Below are positions 34,145 to 44,749 of a DNA stretch of 64,000 nucleotides, in pieces. The translations under genes and the position numbers were made by a program. Position 1 is the stretch's first letter; each line of letters opens with the position of its first letter. The notes below the pieces were generated by a model that had not been told where the DNA came from, did no database searches, and was given only the letters and a program-made list of their open reading frames with translations. Source of the DNA: Heliocidaris erythrogramma (lineage: Eukaryota > Echinodermata > Echinoidea > Camarodonta > Echinometridae); assembly GCA_025617745.1 (NCBI GenBank), contig CM046870.1:8806303-8870302 (forward strand). The letters are read 5' to 3'.

Positions 34145-34361
34145 ACGGCCAAGTCACGATGAACTAGAATCAAATACCCAAGATCCTCTTCTTTCTGACT
34201 CATTAATATTCAAAAGGTCCGCCGTAGACAATGGTTAGTAAACGAAGAAGCTTGACTGGGGAGGAATTTTTAATTTGTAAACAAATCTTTAGGCATTTTA
34301 CTCCCAGTGTTAAAGATCGTATGCTCGATCTGTAATGAAAAACACAAGTCAGAAAAAATTG

Positions 34362-34433
34362 GAACCAGCGGGATTCGAACCTGTCATCTACTGCTTGCCG
34401 GGCAGCGACTTAACCACCAGGCTATTCTGGTTC
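34362..34433 (-). ncRNA. tRNA-like sequence 2 in the tandem repeat
   Basis: Same as the first copy, exactly 289 bp downstream, with one base difference in the D-arm region (GGCTATTCTGG on the + strand). Confidence 0.6.
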
Positions 34434-34704
34434 ACGGCCAAGTCACGATGAACTAGAATCAAATACCCAAGATCCTCTTCTTTCTGACTCATTAATATTC
34501 AAACGGTCCGCCGTAGACAATGGTTAGTAAACGAAGAAGCTTGACTGGGGAGGAATTTTTAATTTGTAAACAAATTACATAGTTTGAAAAAATAAAATTG
34601 TACATTTAATGAACCATTGTGAATGAAAATTGCAAAGTTTACCCCCCATGCTAATTTGTACACAAAATAATTTACATTGCATTGCCAATTTAGTGATTTA
34701 ATGA

Positions 34705-34842
34705 TTTACTGCAATAAATCATATATACCTACCTATTATGCTAGTAGTCTTGACTACGCGACCCCTTCGAGAACTTTACACACATGAGTCACAATATTGT
34801 GCGCACCCCCCGTAATCCTATTGTTCCCCTCGCCACTCACGC
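34705..34842 (+). repeat. DIRS A left inverted terminal repeat
   Basis: Outer part TTTACTGCAATAAATCATAT, then ACCTACCTATTATGCTAG and CTTGACTACGCGACCCCTTC. Its inverse is at the right end of the same element. Confidence 0.8.
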
Positions 34843-35243
34843 GCGTCAACACGCAACGGCCATCTTCCTCTTTCTTGCTCGCCCCCGACGAGTTAGGATG
34901 TCGAGTTACGGCGCTCCTGAAATCAGGTCTTTTTGTATCTTTTCAGCGCGCTTTTTCGCATCGTAAAAGCACTTTTCGGTACTTATATTCGTCTAGTTTA
35001 TAGTACTCTTGTGTTTTGTTAGTCACTTTTGCCGATTGAAAGGGATTTTGATTCCTTTTTCTTGGCAATTATTTTTCACTTTTACGGTTAGCCCCACGTA
35101 GTTATATCTGTGGGTTCGGAGTTTGTTGTCACGGTTTTGCTGTGAAATTTGTTGTGCGTATCTCCAAATTTATTATTATTATTACCTGCACTCAGTCAAA
35201 GTATTTCATATTTTGGTATATTTGTCTGTTTTATTGCAGTGTT

Positions 35244-37330
35244 ATGAGTTCGGAAGAAGAAGCAGCTAGGTCGCGGAGACCTGCTTCTTCCGAAGAGTCG
35301 TCTAGCAAGACGACTCGGCCCTCCAGAACTCTCCCGAGTACTTCGGTACATGGGGGAGGGAGGAGGGCTGCAGGTAAGTTGCCTAGTGGTGTTTCCCTGC
35401 AGAGTTTGCCAGTCTTGGAGCTTGCGGCTTTGGGACGGGTGGCGTTAACTGTTCCTGGGAAGTCAACTCCGAGGCCCGTGGCTTCGGGGTGGGTGACGTC
35501 AGGTTCTAGTGGTTTGGATAGCTCGAATCCAACCCCCCGGTCGTTAAGACCAGAGGGGGGGGGGGGGCGGCTGTTTCCCGCACGGTAGCGTTCACTCGCT
35601 TAAATCCGTTAGGGGAGACTCGTCCCACTACTGCAGGGCAGCTCACGGGCTTAGCTCATGTTGGTCTGGGTTCTCAAACCCTAGCCCCCGGCCGATGCCA
35701 AGAGGGGGAACGAGTACTTCCCGGGCTGTCTACATTGCCAGCTGATGGGAATGCTCGAGCTAACAATTATGGGCGCTCTTCGGAGCAACAGGTGTTATCA
35801 CCTGAGTGCGTGACTACTAGTGCTCTCCTATTGCCGCTCCCTAGTGGTTCAATAGCGAGTTCACATGCCTTTAGTAGTCATTGGGCACATACCGAGTCAT
35901 CTCGGTCCGCCCCCGCACTGGGTGCTTTCAGCACCCGACCCATGGCTGTTGCATCTTCTTGCTCAGCCGGTATGGGTAATTTGTGCGAGACTTTGGGTTC
36001 ATACCCTCAGCACGTTGAGGGAGGTGAGCGTCCGTCCGCGGAGGGTTCGGTTCGTGTTTCCGAAGCGGCTTCGGGGATCCGAACGATTCCGAACAAGCGC
36101 TCTAAAAGGCTTTTTCGGCTTCGGCTCTTGTTGAGCCAGCCTACTCGTGCTCTCCTATTGTCACTCTCTAGTGGTACAATAGCGAGTTCACAGGCCTTTA
36201 GTAGTCGGTGGGCAAATACCGGGTCATCCCGGTCCGCCCTTGCACTGGGCGCCTTGAGCGCCCGGCCCATGGCTGTTGCATCTTCTTGCTCAGCCGATAT
36301 GGGTAATTTCTGCGCGTCTTTGGGTTCATACCCTCAGCGCACTTCTCCCATAGAGGGAGGTGAGCGTCCCTCAGCGGAGGGTTCGGTTCGTGTTTCCGAA
36401 GCGGCTTCGGGGATCCGAACGAAACCGAATAAACGCTCTAAAAGGCGGTTTTCGGCTTAGGCTCTTGTTGAGCCAGTGAAAAAGAAGCCTACGAAAGGGG
36501 CTAAAAGAGGCAAGGCTTTGTCTGCCTCTTGCCCGTCGGGTTTGGCTAACCCACCGGCCTCTCAAGCTGAGATGGTCGGCATGATGCGGGCTTTTGCCCA
36601 GACTCAGGGTTGGTCCCTTGTACCGGGCACCACATCCCCTGCTTTTGTCCCTTTTGTAGGGTCGGACATTGAGACTAATCAGCCTTTTGTGGTTGATTCT
36701 TCTGTGTCTGTGACGGGATCACATGCGCCTCCTATTCTCGCAGCCCTCGGGGCTCCGCCGGGTGAGGAGACTTATGGTGGTCCATGGGAGGATCCGACTG
36801 TTTCGGCCTTTGTTCGTGATCCTTTGTCACGATCAATTCAGGCGGAACCAGATTTAGAGGCGGCCTCTCAAGCTTCGGTTTCCGAATCGCTGGGGCAGGC
36901 AGAGCCTCAGTCGCTCTCCCTTTGTGGGGTAGAAGCGATTGCTTTGTTGTCCTAATTTCTCCCTGACTTTCAGTCAGCCCGCGCGCAGGGTTCGACTTCG
37001 CGTTGGTTCGGGCAGCAGGATTCCTCCGAGGGTATTTCTCTTGCGGAGGATTTCAAGCTGGAGTATGACCGCATTAAAGCGCCGCTTCTTATTAAGCGTC
37101 CTGTTTAGTTTGCAGTGCTCACAGTTTTCCTCTGTAGCTGACTCGGTCATGTACCGTCGCAGAGTCTTGGTTCTTACGGCCCTTTGGGTTAAGGAGTCGG
37201 ACATCGCACTGCTTCTCCGGGATGTTCCGTCTCGGGGTCCTTCGCTTTTTGGCGGTCAATTTGCTACGGTTTTTCAAAGAGAAATCGATGCGCGAAAAAC
37301 AGGTCTCTGTCTTGTTTACGCAGTTTCGCG
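35244..37330 (+). pseudogene. gag: DIRS A gag, multiply frameshifted
   Basis: The ATG at 35244 ('MSSEEEAARSRRP') follows TTATTGCAG. The first frame is open to a stop at 35586-35588 after a run of 13 G (near 35554-35566); reading resumes in another frame (to 36460), then others (36476-36955 and beyond). The N-terminus is Ser/Arg/Glu-rich; later text such as 'GAPPGEET' and 'DVPSRGPSLFGGQFATVFQR' matches copies B and C. A segment of about 170 bp (36130-36460) repeats the preceding 35815-36110 block, so gag carries an internal duplication here. Confidence 0.75.
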
Positions 37331-37334
37331 CTCA

Positions 37335-38335
37335 CCCTAAGTCGACGATCTTCTGGGGTTTTTCCTTTCTCTCAGAGACTTTTCCCTTTCGCGCTCTGCC
37401 CTTGGGGCTGCGCCCAGCCCCTCGGGTGTTTACTCAGGTGGTAGCCGTGCTGGCAGCCTCACTGAGGCGATGCGGCTTTCGGCTATTTTGCTACCTGGAC
37501 GATTGGCTTCTCCTAGCGGAGTCGCGCGATCGTTTGTTAGACGAGACTCGTTTGCTCGTCAATCTTACTCAAGACTTGGGTTTTTCCTAATAAATTGGGA
37601 AAAGTCAGAGTTAGTTCCTACTCGCAGCCCAGTTTTTTTTCTGGGGGCTGTGTTAGACATTCGGAATCAGTTGGCTCGGCCCAGTCGAGACAGGATTCTC
37701 ACCATTGTCTCGGCGGCTCGCAAGCTCATGCTGGCCAGAAAGGTCAAGGCCTGATAGTGGCCTCAGTTCTTGGGATATCTAGCCAGTCTAGTCGATGTTC
37801 TGGAGGATTGCCGGCTCCTTATGAGACCGTTTCAGAGACATCTCCTCAGGCTTTTGAGCCGGGCTAGGATTCTCTGTTGGTCTGGATTCCAGTACCAATA
37901 AGAATCAAGTCTCTTCTCTCTCGTTGGACGAACGAGGAGTTTCTCGCGCGAAGCAAGTCCTTCCGTACCCCTCTTCCGTCGATCTCGTTTTCGACGGACG
38001 CCTCTCGGTTGGGGTGGGGAGGACATTGCAATGGCAGCACGGTTGCGGGGGATTGGTCTCATCTTGGGACTCTTCCCCATATCAATGTCCTGGAATTCAT
38101 GGCAGTTCTGTTAACTCTGCTCCATTTCAGAAGTCGACTTCTCAGTCGTTCAGTTCTGATCCTCATCGACAATGTCACTGTGGCGGCTTATATCAGTCGG
38201 CAGGGAGCAGCACAGCTGTGGAGGTGGTGTTGTCGCATGGCGATCACACCCGTGGCCTCTTTCATCCCTGGTCAGGAAAACCTCATTGCGAATTTTCTGT
38301 CTCGGGGCAGGTGTCTTCCATCAGTATGGATGCTT
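37335..38335 (+). pseudogene. DIRS A reverse transcriptase-RNase H remnant
   Basis: RT begins only at 'GFSFLSET', lacking the N-terminal palm present in copy C. It has 'PRVFTQVVAVLAASL' and 'LFCYLDDWLLLAESRDR' (YLDD at about 37490), then stops at 37588-37590 and continues shifted. The RNase H start 'STDASRLGWGG' (about 38003) and 'DNVTVAAYISRQG' are present, followed by a small deletion. Inactive. Confidence 0.8.
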
Positions 38336-38990
38336 TAGAAGCCCTGGCGAGGCCTTCTTTTGAGCCGTTAGGTGAAGCTTCGCTTCACCATCTTTACGGT
38401 TAAGACGCTCTTATTGGTAGCCATTGCCTCTGGGCAGAGGCGCAGTACTCTTCATGCCCTCTGTCTTACTCCTGGTCATGTTACGCTGGGAGAGAAAAGG
38501 TGTTAGATTGATTCCTAAGGCTTCGTTCATTGTCAAGAATCAAACAGCTTCCTCTGGCCCTGTTGAGATTTTTCTTTGTCCGCTTTCTGGATTTTCGTCA
38601 GTGCACGAGGACAAAGTTTGGTGTCCTGTTAGAGCTCTCAAATGGTATATTGATAGGACTAAGTCTTATCGTAAGGATGATCAGTTGTTCCTGATCACTC
38701 GAGAGCCTTTTTCTCCTGCTTCTCTTGATTCCATTTCTAGATGGATCGTCGAGGCTATTAGGGCTGCTGGCACAGAGGCTCTTTTATCTGACAGTAAGCC
38801 TCATGTTCATGACACTTGTAGTGTCAGCACTTCCTGGGCTCTGTTTCAAGGTGTGGCGCTTGATGATATTTTGAAGGCTGCTTATTGGCGTTCGTCCAAT
38901 TCCTTCATTTCTTGCTACCTTAGGGATGTCCCTGCAGGTGAGGCTATTTTTGCGTCAGCCACCTTGAAGGCCGCTGTGTCTTCTTTGTAA
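38332..38990 (+). pseudogene. DIRS A tyrosine recombinase, C-terminal part
   Basis: Starts within 'ALARPSFEPLGEASLHHL' and runs, with a frameshift near 38395, to a stop at 38988. It keeps 'HDTCSVSTS' where copies B and C have H-D-T-R, so the conserved Arg of the H-x-x-R motif is Cys here. The C-terminal Tyr ('CYLRD', about 38917) remains. N-terminus deleted. Confidence 0.8.
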
Positions 38991-39047
38991 TCCTATTTCC
39001 CTCTGCTTGAAACATGCCTCCCGGTCTTTGAGTTGGCGCTGGTCTAG

Positions 39048-39141
39048 CATAATAGGTAGGTATATATGATTTATTGCAGTAAATTTGTAAAATCAGCATT
39101 GATTTTCTTATTTACTATATAAATCTATATACCTACCTATG
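39048..39141 (+). repeat. DIRS A internal complementary region
   Basis: First half CATAATAGGTAGGTATATAT...GCAGTAAA is the complement of the element's left outer end; second half TTTGTAAAATCAGC...TACCTACC is the complement of its right outer end. The two are joined at TAAATTTG. This is the DIRS circular-intermediate guide. Confidence 0.85.
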
Positions 39142-39192
39142 ACCCTCCCTCCTTCCCCGCACCTTGCAAGCAACATGTTTCTACTTGGGGTT

Positions 39193-39377
39193 GCTCGCGC
39201 GTGAGTGGCGAAGGGGAACAATAGGATTACGGGGGGGGGGGGGGGGGGGGGGGGGTGCGCACAATATTGTGACTCATGTAAAGTTCTCGAAGGGGTCGCG
39301 TAGTCAAGACTACTAGCATAATAGGTAGGTATATAGATTTATATAGTAAATAAGAAAATCAATGCTGATTTTACAAA
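39193..39377 (+). repeat. DIRS A right inverted terminal repeat with 25-nt G run
   Basis: Inverse of the left repeat. At 39231-39255 it carries 25 consecutive G where the left repeat has six C. It ends GCTGATTTTACAAA. Confidence 0.8.
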
Positions 39378-39756
39378 TTAGTTACAATTAAATTTGTTGT
39401 GAATGGCACAACATACTGCATTAGAAATAGACTCAAAATTTTGTGTGTTTTCTTGCTTTTTCTGCCCATGCATATTGTGTAATTTACTGCAATAAATCAT
39501 ATATACCTACCTATTATGCTAGTCACTTGACTATGCTAACCTGTTCGAGAACTTAACACAAATGAGTCACAATATTGTGCGCACCCCCCGTAATCCTATT
39601 GTTCTCCCCTTCGCCACTCACCCGCAGCAATACGCAACGGCCATCTTCCTCTTTCTTGCTCGCCCCCGTCGAGTGCGGTTGTCGTGTTATGGCGCTCCTG
39701 ATTTCAGGTCATTTTGTATCTTTTCAGAGCGCTGTTACGCTCTTTTAAAGTACTTA

Positions 39757-40735
39757 TTATGCCTCCGCCCACCGAAGGTGGGTGCCGGAGGCATTATGTT
39801 TTCGGGTTGTCCGTCCGTCCGTCCGTCCGTCCCACTTCTCGTTACCGCGATATCTGAAGAATGATTTGAGGTAGGAACCTCAAACTTGGTACTAGTATGT
39901 ATCCCCATACGAAGATGAACTGATTAGATTTTGGGGTAAGTAGGTCAAAGGTCAGAGGTCACAGAGGTCAATTTACATGAAATTACATGAAATTCTTGGT
40001 TTTTAGCACCGTTACCGCGATATCTCAAGAACTGTTTGAGGTGAGAACTTCAAACTTGGTACCAGTATGTATCCCCATAGAAAGATGAACTGATTAGATT
40101 TTGGGGTAGGTAGGTCAAAGTTCAGAGGTCACAGAGGTCAATTTACATGACATTACATGGAATTACTGGTTTTTAGCACCGTTACTGCGATATCTCAAGA
40201 ACTATCTGAGGTGAGAACTTCAAACTTGGTACCAGTATGTATCCCCATAGAAAGATGAACTGATTAGATTTTGGGGTAAGTAGGTCAAAGGTCAGAGGTC
40301 ACAGAGGTCAATTTACATAAAATTACATGAAATTCTTGGTTTTTAGCACCGTTACCGCGATTTCTGAAGAACTATTTGAGGTAAGAACTTCAAACTTGGT
40401 ACCAGTATGTATCCCCATAGAAAGAGGAACTGATTAGATTTTGGGGTAGGTAGGTCAAAGTTTAGAGGTCACAGAGGTCAATTTACATGAAATTACATGG
40501 AATTACTGGTTTTTAGCACCGTTACCGCGATATCTCAAGAACTATCTTGAGGTGAGAACTTCAAACTTGGTACCAGTATGCATCCCCATAGAAAGATGAA
40601 CTAAGTAGGTCAAAGGTCAGAGGTCACAGAGGTCAATTTACATAAAATTACATGAAATTACTGGTTTTTAGCCTCGTTATCAAATATTTCTAGAACAGTT
40701 TGAGCCATCAACTGAATTTAGGCGGAGGCATATAG
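39757..40735. mobile_element. TIR element with 170-bp tandem array inserted in DIRS B
   Basis: Begins ATGCCTCCGCC, followed at once by CACCGAAGGTGGGTGCCGG (a hairpin) and (GTCC)n, and ends GGCGGAGGCAT. Copies A and C lack it at this place. The body is five 170-bp units. Confidence 0.75.
39841..40690 (+). repeat. Five 170-bp tandem repeats
   Basis: GTTACCGCGATATCTCAAG recurs at 39841, 40011, 40181, 40351 and 40521, exactly 170 bp apart, with a shortened last unit to about 40675. Each unit also holds CAAACTTGGTACCAGTATG and CAGAGGTCACAGAGGTCAAT. Not CRISPR: the units are adjacent, with no spacers. Confidence 0.9.
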
Positions 40736-41045
40736 GAGACGCAGTCGCATTCATCTTGTTTTCATTCTAGATTATAGTACTCTTGTGTTTTATGTCACTT
40801 TTTGCCTTTTACAAGGGAAAGTTTAGGTTCCTTTTCAGGCAGTTAATTTACAGTTTACGACCAGCCTGTGTGTCTTGCTGGTGTTTCCATTTGATCTGAT
40901 CCGGTTTAGGTTCGGTGTTTGTTTTAAACGGTGTTTGTCTGTGGTAATTTGTGCGTATCCCCAAATTTTTAGGATTTATTTTTACCTGCTCTCTTAAAGT
41001 ATTTCATATTTTTGTATACTTTATTGTCTGTTTTATTGCAGCATT

Positions 41046-42848
41046 ATGAGTTCGGAAGAAGAAGCTGTTAGGTCGCGGAAACCTGCTTCTTCCGAAGAGT
41101 CGTCTAGCAAGACGACTCGGCCTTCCAGAATTCTCCCGAGGGAGGAGGGCTGCAGGTAAGTTGCCCAGCCTCGGAGCATGCGGCTTCGGGGCGGGTGGCG
41201 TTAGTTGAGCTTGGGACGTCAACTCCGAAGCCCGTGGCTTCGGGGTGGGTGGCGTCAAGCTCCAGTGGTTTGGATATCACAAATCCAATCCCCCGGTCGC
41301 TCAGACCAGAGGGGGGGACGTCTGTTTCCCGCACGGTAGCGACGACTCGCATAAATCCGCTAGGGGAGACGCGTGCCACTACTGCAGGGCAGCTCACGGG
41401 CACCGCCCATGTTGGTCTGGGTTCACATACCCTAGCCCCCGGCCGATGCCAAATGGGGGAGCGAGTACTACCCGGGCTGTTGCTTTTGCCAGCTGATGGG
41501 AGGCTCGAGCCAACAATTATGGGCGCTCTACGAAGCAACAGGTGCGGTCACCTGAGTGCGCGACTACTAGTGCTCTCCTATTGTCGCCCACGGGCGGAAC
41601 AATAGTGAGTTCACATACTATTATTAGTCGGGCAAATACTGGGACCTCATCCCAGTCTGCCCTCGCACTGGCGGTAGCATCTTCTTGCTCAGCCAGTATG
41701 GGTAGTTTGTGCGCGACTTTGGGTACATGCCCTCAGTGCACTTCTCCCCTGGAGGGAGGCGGGCATCCCTCTGTTGAGGGTTTGGTTCGTGTTTCCAAAG
41801 TTGTTTCGGAGAACCGCCCGAAGTCTGTCAGACGCCCTAAGAAGCAGGTCACGGCTTCGGCTCCTGTTGAGCCAGCTAAAAAGAAGCCTAAGAAGGGGTC
41901 TAAAAAGAAGATGCTCAGCATGATGCGGGTTTTTGCCCAACGACAGGGTTGGTCCCTCTTACCAGATACCACAGCCCCTGCTTCTATCCCTCTTTCGGGG
42001 TCTGACATTGAGACTAATCAGCCTTTTGTGCTTGATTCCTCTTTGTCTGAGACGGGGTCTCTCGCGCCTCCTATACCGGCAGCCCTCGGGGCTCCGCCGG
42101 GTGAGGAGACCTATAGCGGCCCATGGGAGTGTCCGCCTGTTTCGGCTTTTGTTCGTGGACCATTGTCCCAATCAATTCATGCGGAACCAGATTTGGATGT
42201 GGCTTCTCAAGCTTCGGTTTCTGAATCGACATTGTTGGAGCAGGCAGGGCCTCAATCGCTCTCCCTTTGTGGGGCAGAGGCGATTGCATTGTTGTCCAAA
42301 TATCTCCCTGAATTTCAGTCAGCCCGCGCGCAGGGTTCGACTTCGCGTTGGTTCAGGCACAAGGTTTTCTCTCCGACCTCGGGTCCAGGGCGGAGGAGTT
42401 GAATGTCACTGATGGTGATAAGCTGGTTATTGATGACCTGCTGCACACTCTTTGTTTGCAGTGGTCACAACTTTCCAGTGCGGCGGCTTCGGTTACGTAC
42501 CGTCGCAGGGTTTTGGCCCTCTCTGCCCTCGGGTTAAGGAGACTGACATTGCGTCACTTCTCCGGGATGTCCCGTCTCGGGGTCCTTCGCTCTTTGGCGG
42601 ACAATTCGCTACAGTTTTTCAGAGGGAGATTGATGCGCGGAAGCAGATCACTGAGATGACTAAGCAGTTCCGCGCTCCCTTTAAGCCGATGCGGGCCCCT
42701 GCCCGTCGGAGGCCTGTTGCTCCCACTTCGGGACAACACAGTCGGGTTTCAGTCATTTCCTCCTCGTGGGAGAGGGGGACGTGGCAGAGGCTCTTCGAGA
42801 GGTACTCGTGGCTCCCTGCGTGGCAAGGCGACGGCTTCGCACAAGGCT
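41046..42848 (+). pseudogene. gag: DIRS B gag, frameshifted and deleted
   Basis: The ATG at 41046 ('MSSEEEAVRSRKP') ends soon at a stop near 41157 after a small deletion. The main frame (about 41195-41605) passes a 7-G run and reads on to 'MGERVLPG', in frame with the text that follows, unlike copies A and C. Further breaks lie near 41600 and 42345, where a deletion of about 300 bp relative to C joins 'GSTSRW' to 'QGFLSDL'. The later part holds 'DGDKLVIDDLLHT'. Confidence 0.72.
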
Positions 42849-44466
42849 AAGCCTAGTCTTTGACGGTCTTCCCCAAGCGTTTGTTCAGTCCGATATGGTA
42901 GGTGGCCGACTTCGTTCTTTTCTCCCGGCTTGGGAGGCCATCTCCGGGGACGCCTTCGTGCTCTCCGTAGTGCGAGACGGATTCTTCATAGATCTATCCG
43001 CCTCGCTCCCCGGAGGGGCTATAAGATCTCGTTCACCTCCCATGTCTACCCTGGCTCGTTGTCACGCTTCATCGGAGATCAAATCTCTGTTGAACAAAAG
43101 GGCTATAGAAAGGGTGAGAGACCGGCCGTCTCTTTCTCTTTATCCGATCTTCGTTATTCCCAAGTGCTCGGGAAAACTTCGTTTGAAACTGAATTTGAAA
43201 AGAAGAAACAAATTCATTCGTCCGGTGCATTTTCGGATGGAAACTCTCGCCTCAATTCTCCCGTTGGTCAAGAGGAAGGATTACGCGATCTCGATAGATC
43301 TCAAAGATGTGTATTTCCATATCCCTATTCATCACGCTTCATGCGAACTTCTGGGGTTTTTCCTTCCATTCAGAGAGTTTTCGCTTTCGCGCTCTTCCCT
43401 TCGGGCTGCGTACAGCCCCTCGGGTGTTCACGCAGGTAGTAGCCGTTTTGGCAGCCTCGCTGAGGCGACCTTCGGCTGTTTTGCTATCTGGACGAGTGGC
43501 TCCTCTTAGCGGAGTCGCACGTACGTCTGTTAGACGAGGCACGTTTGCTTGTCAAAGTTACTCAAGACTTAAGTTTCCTAATATATTGGGAAAAGTCAGA
43601 GTTGGTTCCTACTCGCAGCCCGGTTTTTCTGGGGGCTGTGTTAGACATTCGGAATCAATTAGCTCGGCCCAGTCGAGACAGGATACAGACTATTATCTCA
43701 GCGGCTCACAAGCTCATTCCGGCCAGAAAGGTCAGGGCCAGACAGTGGCTTCAGTTCTTAGGTTATCTAGCCAGTCTTGTCGATTTTCTAGAGGATTGCT
43801 GGCTCCTTATGAGGCCTTTACAAACCGTGCAAGGATTCTCTCTTGGTCTGGATTCCAGTACCAGTAGAAATCAAATCCCTTCTCTCCCTTTGGATGAACA
43901 TGGAGTTTCTCGCGCGAGGCAAGTCCTTCCCTTCCCCCCCCCCTTCCGTCGATCTCGGTTTCGACAGATGCCTCTCGGCTGGAGTGGGGCGGACATTGCA
44001 ACGGCAGCACTCTACCCCATATCAATGTCCTGGAATTCATGGCAGTCTTCTTAACAATGCTTCACTTCAGAAGTCGACTTCTCAGTCGTTCAGTTCTGAT
44101 CCTCACGGACAATGTCACAGTGGCGGCTTATATCAGTCGGCAGGGAGGCACTCGTTCTGCCACCCTGAATGCCTTAGCAGCACAGCTGTGGAGGTGGTGT
44201 CGTCACATCGTGATCATGCCCGTTGCCTCTTTCATCCCTGGTCAGGAAAACCTCTTTGCAGATTTTCTATCCCGGGGCAGGTGTCTTCCATCAGAATGGA
44301 AGCTTCATCCAGAGGTCTTTTCCCGCATTTACAGTTGCTGGGGCCCGCTGGAGGTAGACCTGTTTGCGTCAGCTCTGAACCACCAGCTTCCGAAGTACTG
44401 CTCCCGTGTTCGCGACCGGGAGGCTTGGGCTCTGGATGCTTTCTCTCTCAGTTGGGAGAATCTTTG
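42766..44466 (+). pseudogene. DIRS B reverse transcriptase-RNase H, frameshifted
   Basis: 42766-43509 reads 'WEAISGDAF', 'PIFVIPKCSGKLRLKLN' and 'DYAISIDLKDVYFHIPIHH' (RT palm), then shifts near 43370. The active-site box in the third frame reads YLDE rather than YLDD (about 43482), so the second catalytic Asp is lost. Another frame (43545 on) reads 'SELVPTRSPVFLGAVLDIRN'. The RNase H region is shortened near 44000, and 44039-44467 reads 'DNVTVAAYISRQGGTRS' and 'EVDLFASALNHQLPKYCSR'. Not functional. Confidence 0.8.
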
Positions 44467-44749
44467 AGGGTTTGCCTTTCCTCCCTTCCAGCTGATCCCG
44501 CGAGTCTTGCAGAAGATCAGGGAAGATCGGGCTCGGGTGCTTGTAATAGCTCCTTTTTGGCCCAGGAGGATTTGGTTCCCGGAGTTAGTGAGCCTTCTGG
44601 TGGCTCAACCGTTCCTTCTTCCGCTAAGTGCGGATCTGGTGTCGCAACCCCTCTTGGGGATTCTTCACCACAGTCCGGCGTCCCTTCATTTGACTGCTTG
44701 GCCCCTGTCGGGGAATCTGCAAGACAGTCAGGTCTCTCTGAAAGGGCCG

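Larger units (their letters stand above)
33952..34575 (-). repeat. Tandem 289-bp repeat (two units plus 46 bp) carrying tRNA-like sequence
   Basis: Units 33952-34240 and 34241-34529 are almost identical (for example G/T at the 'CAGGCTG/ATTCTGG' site and CAAAAGG/CAAACGG). A third partial unit covers the first 46 bases (34530-34575). The repeat starts AACGAAGAAGCTTGACTGGG. Each unit contains one tRNA-like head on the minus strand. It may be a SINE that was duplicated in tandem, or a very short-LTR element sharing its 46-bp end. Confidence 0.8.
34705..39377 (+). mobile_element. DIRS-type retrotransposon A (internally deleted)
   Basis: Starts TTTACTGCAATAAATC and ends GCTGATTTTACAAA. Inverted terminal repeats at 34705-34842 and 39193-39377; internal complementary region at 39048-39141. 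Coding order gag, RT/RNase H, tyrosine recombinase, all damaged. Two large internal deletions relative to copy C remove the N-terminal part of RT (junction near 37310-37350) and the segment between RNase H and recombinase (junction near 38332). It lies in the sense direction in intron 18, 105 bp before copy B. Confidence 0.88.

Noticed and set aside
34073-34433. Two functional tRNA genes on the minus strand
   Set aside because: Acceptor stem and boxes are good but the anticodon and T stems pair poorly and both copies lie in a 289-bp duplicated repeat; a SINE-like origin is more likely.
39841-40690. CRISPR-like array
   Set aside because: The 170-bp units abut without spacers and the DNA is eukaryotic; it is a tandem array inside a TIR element.
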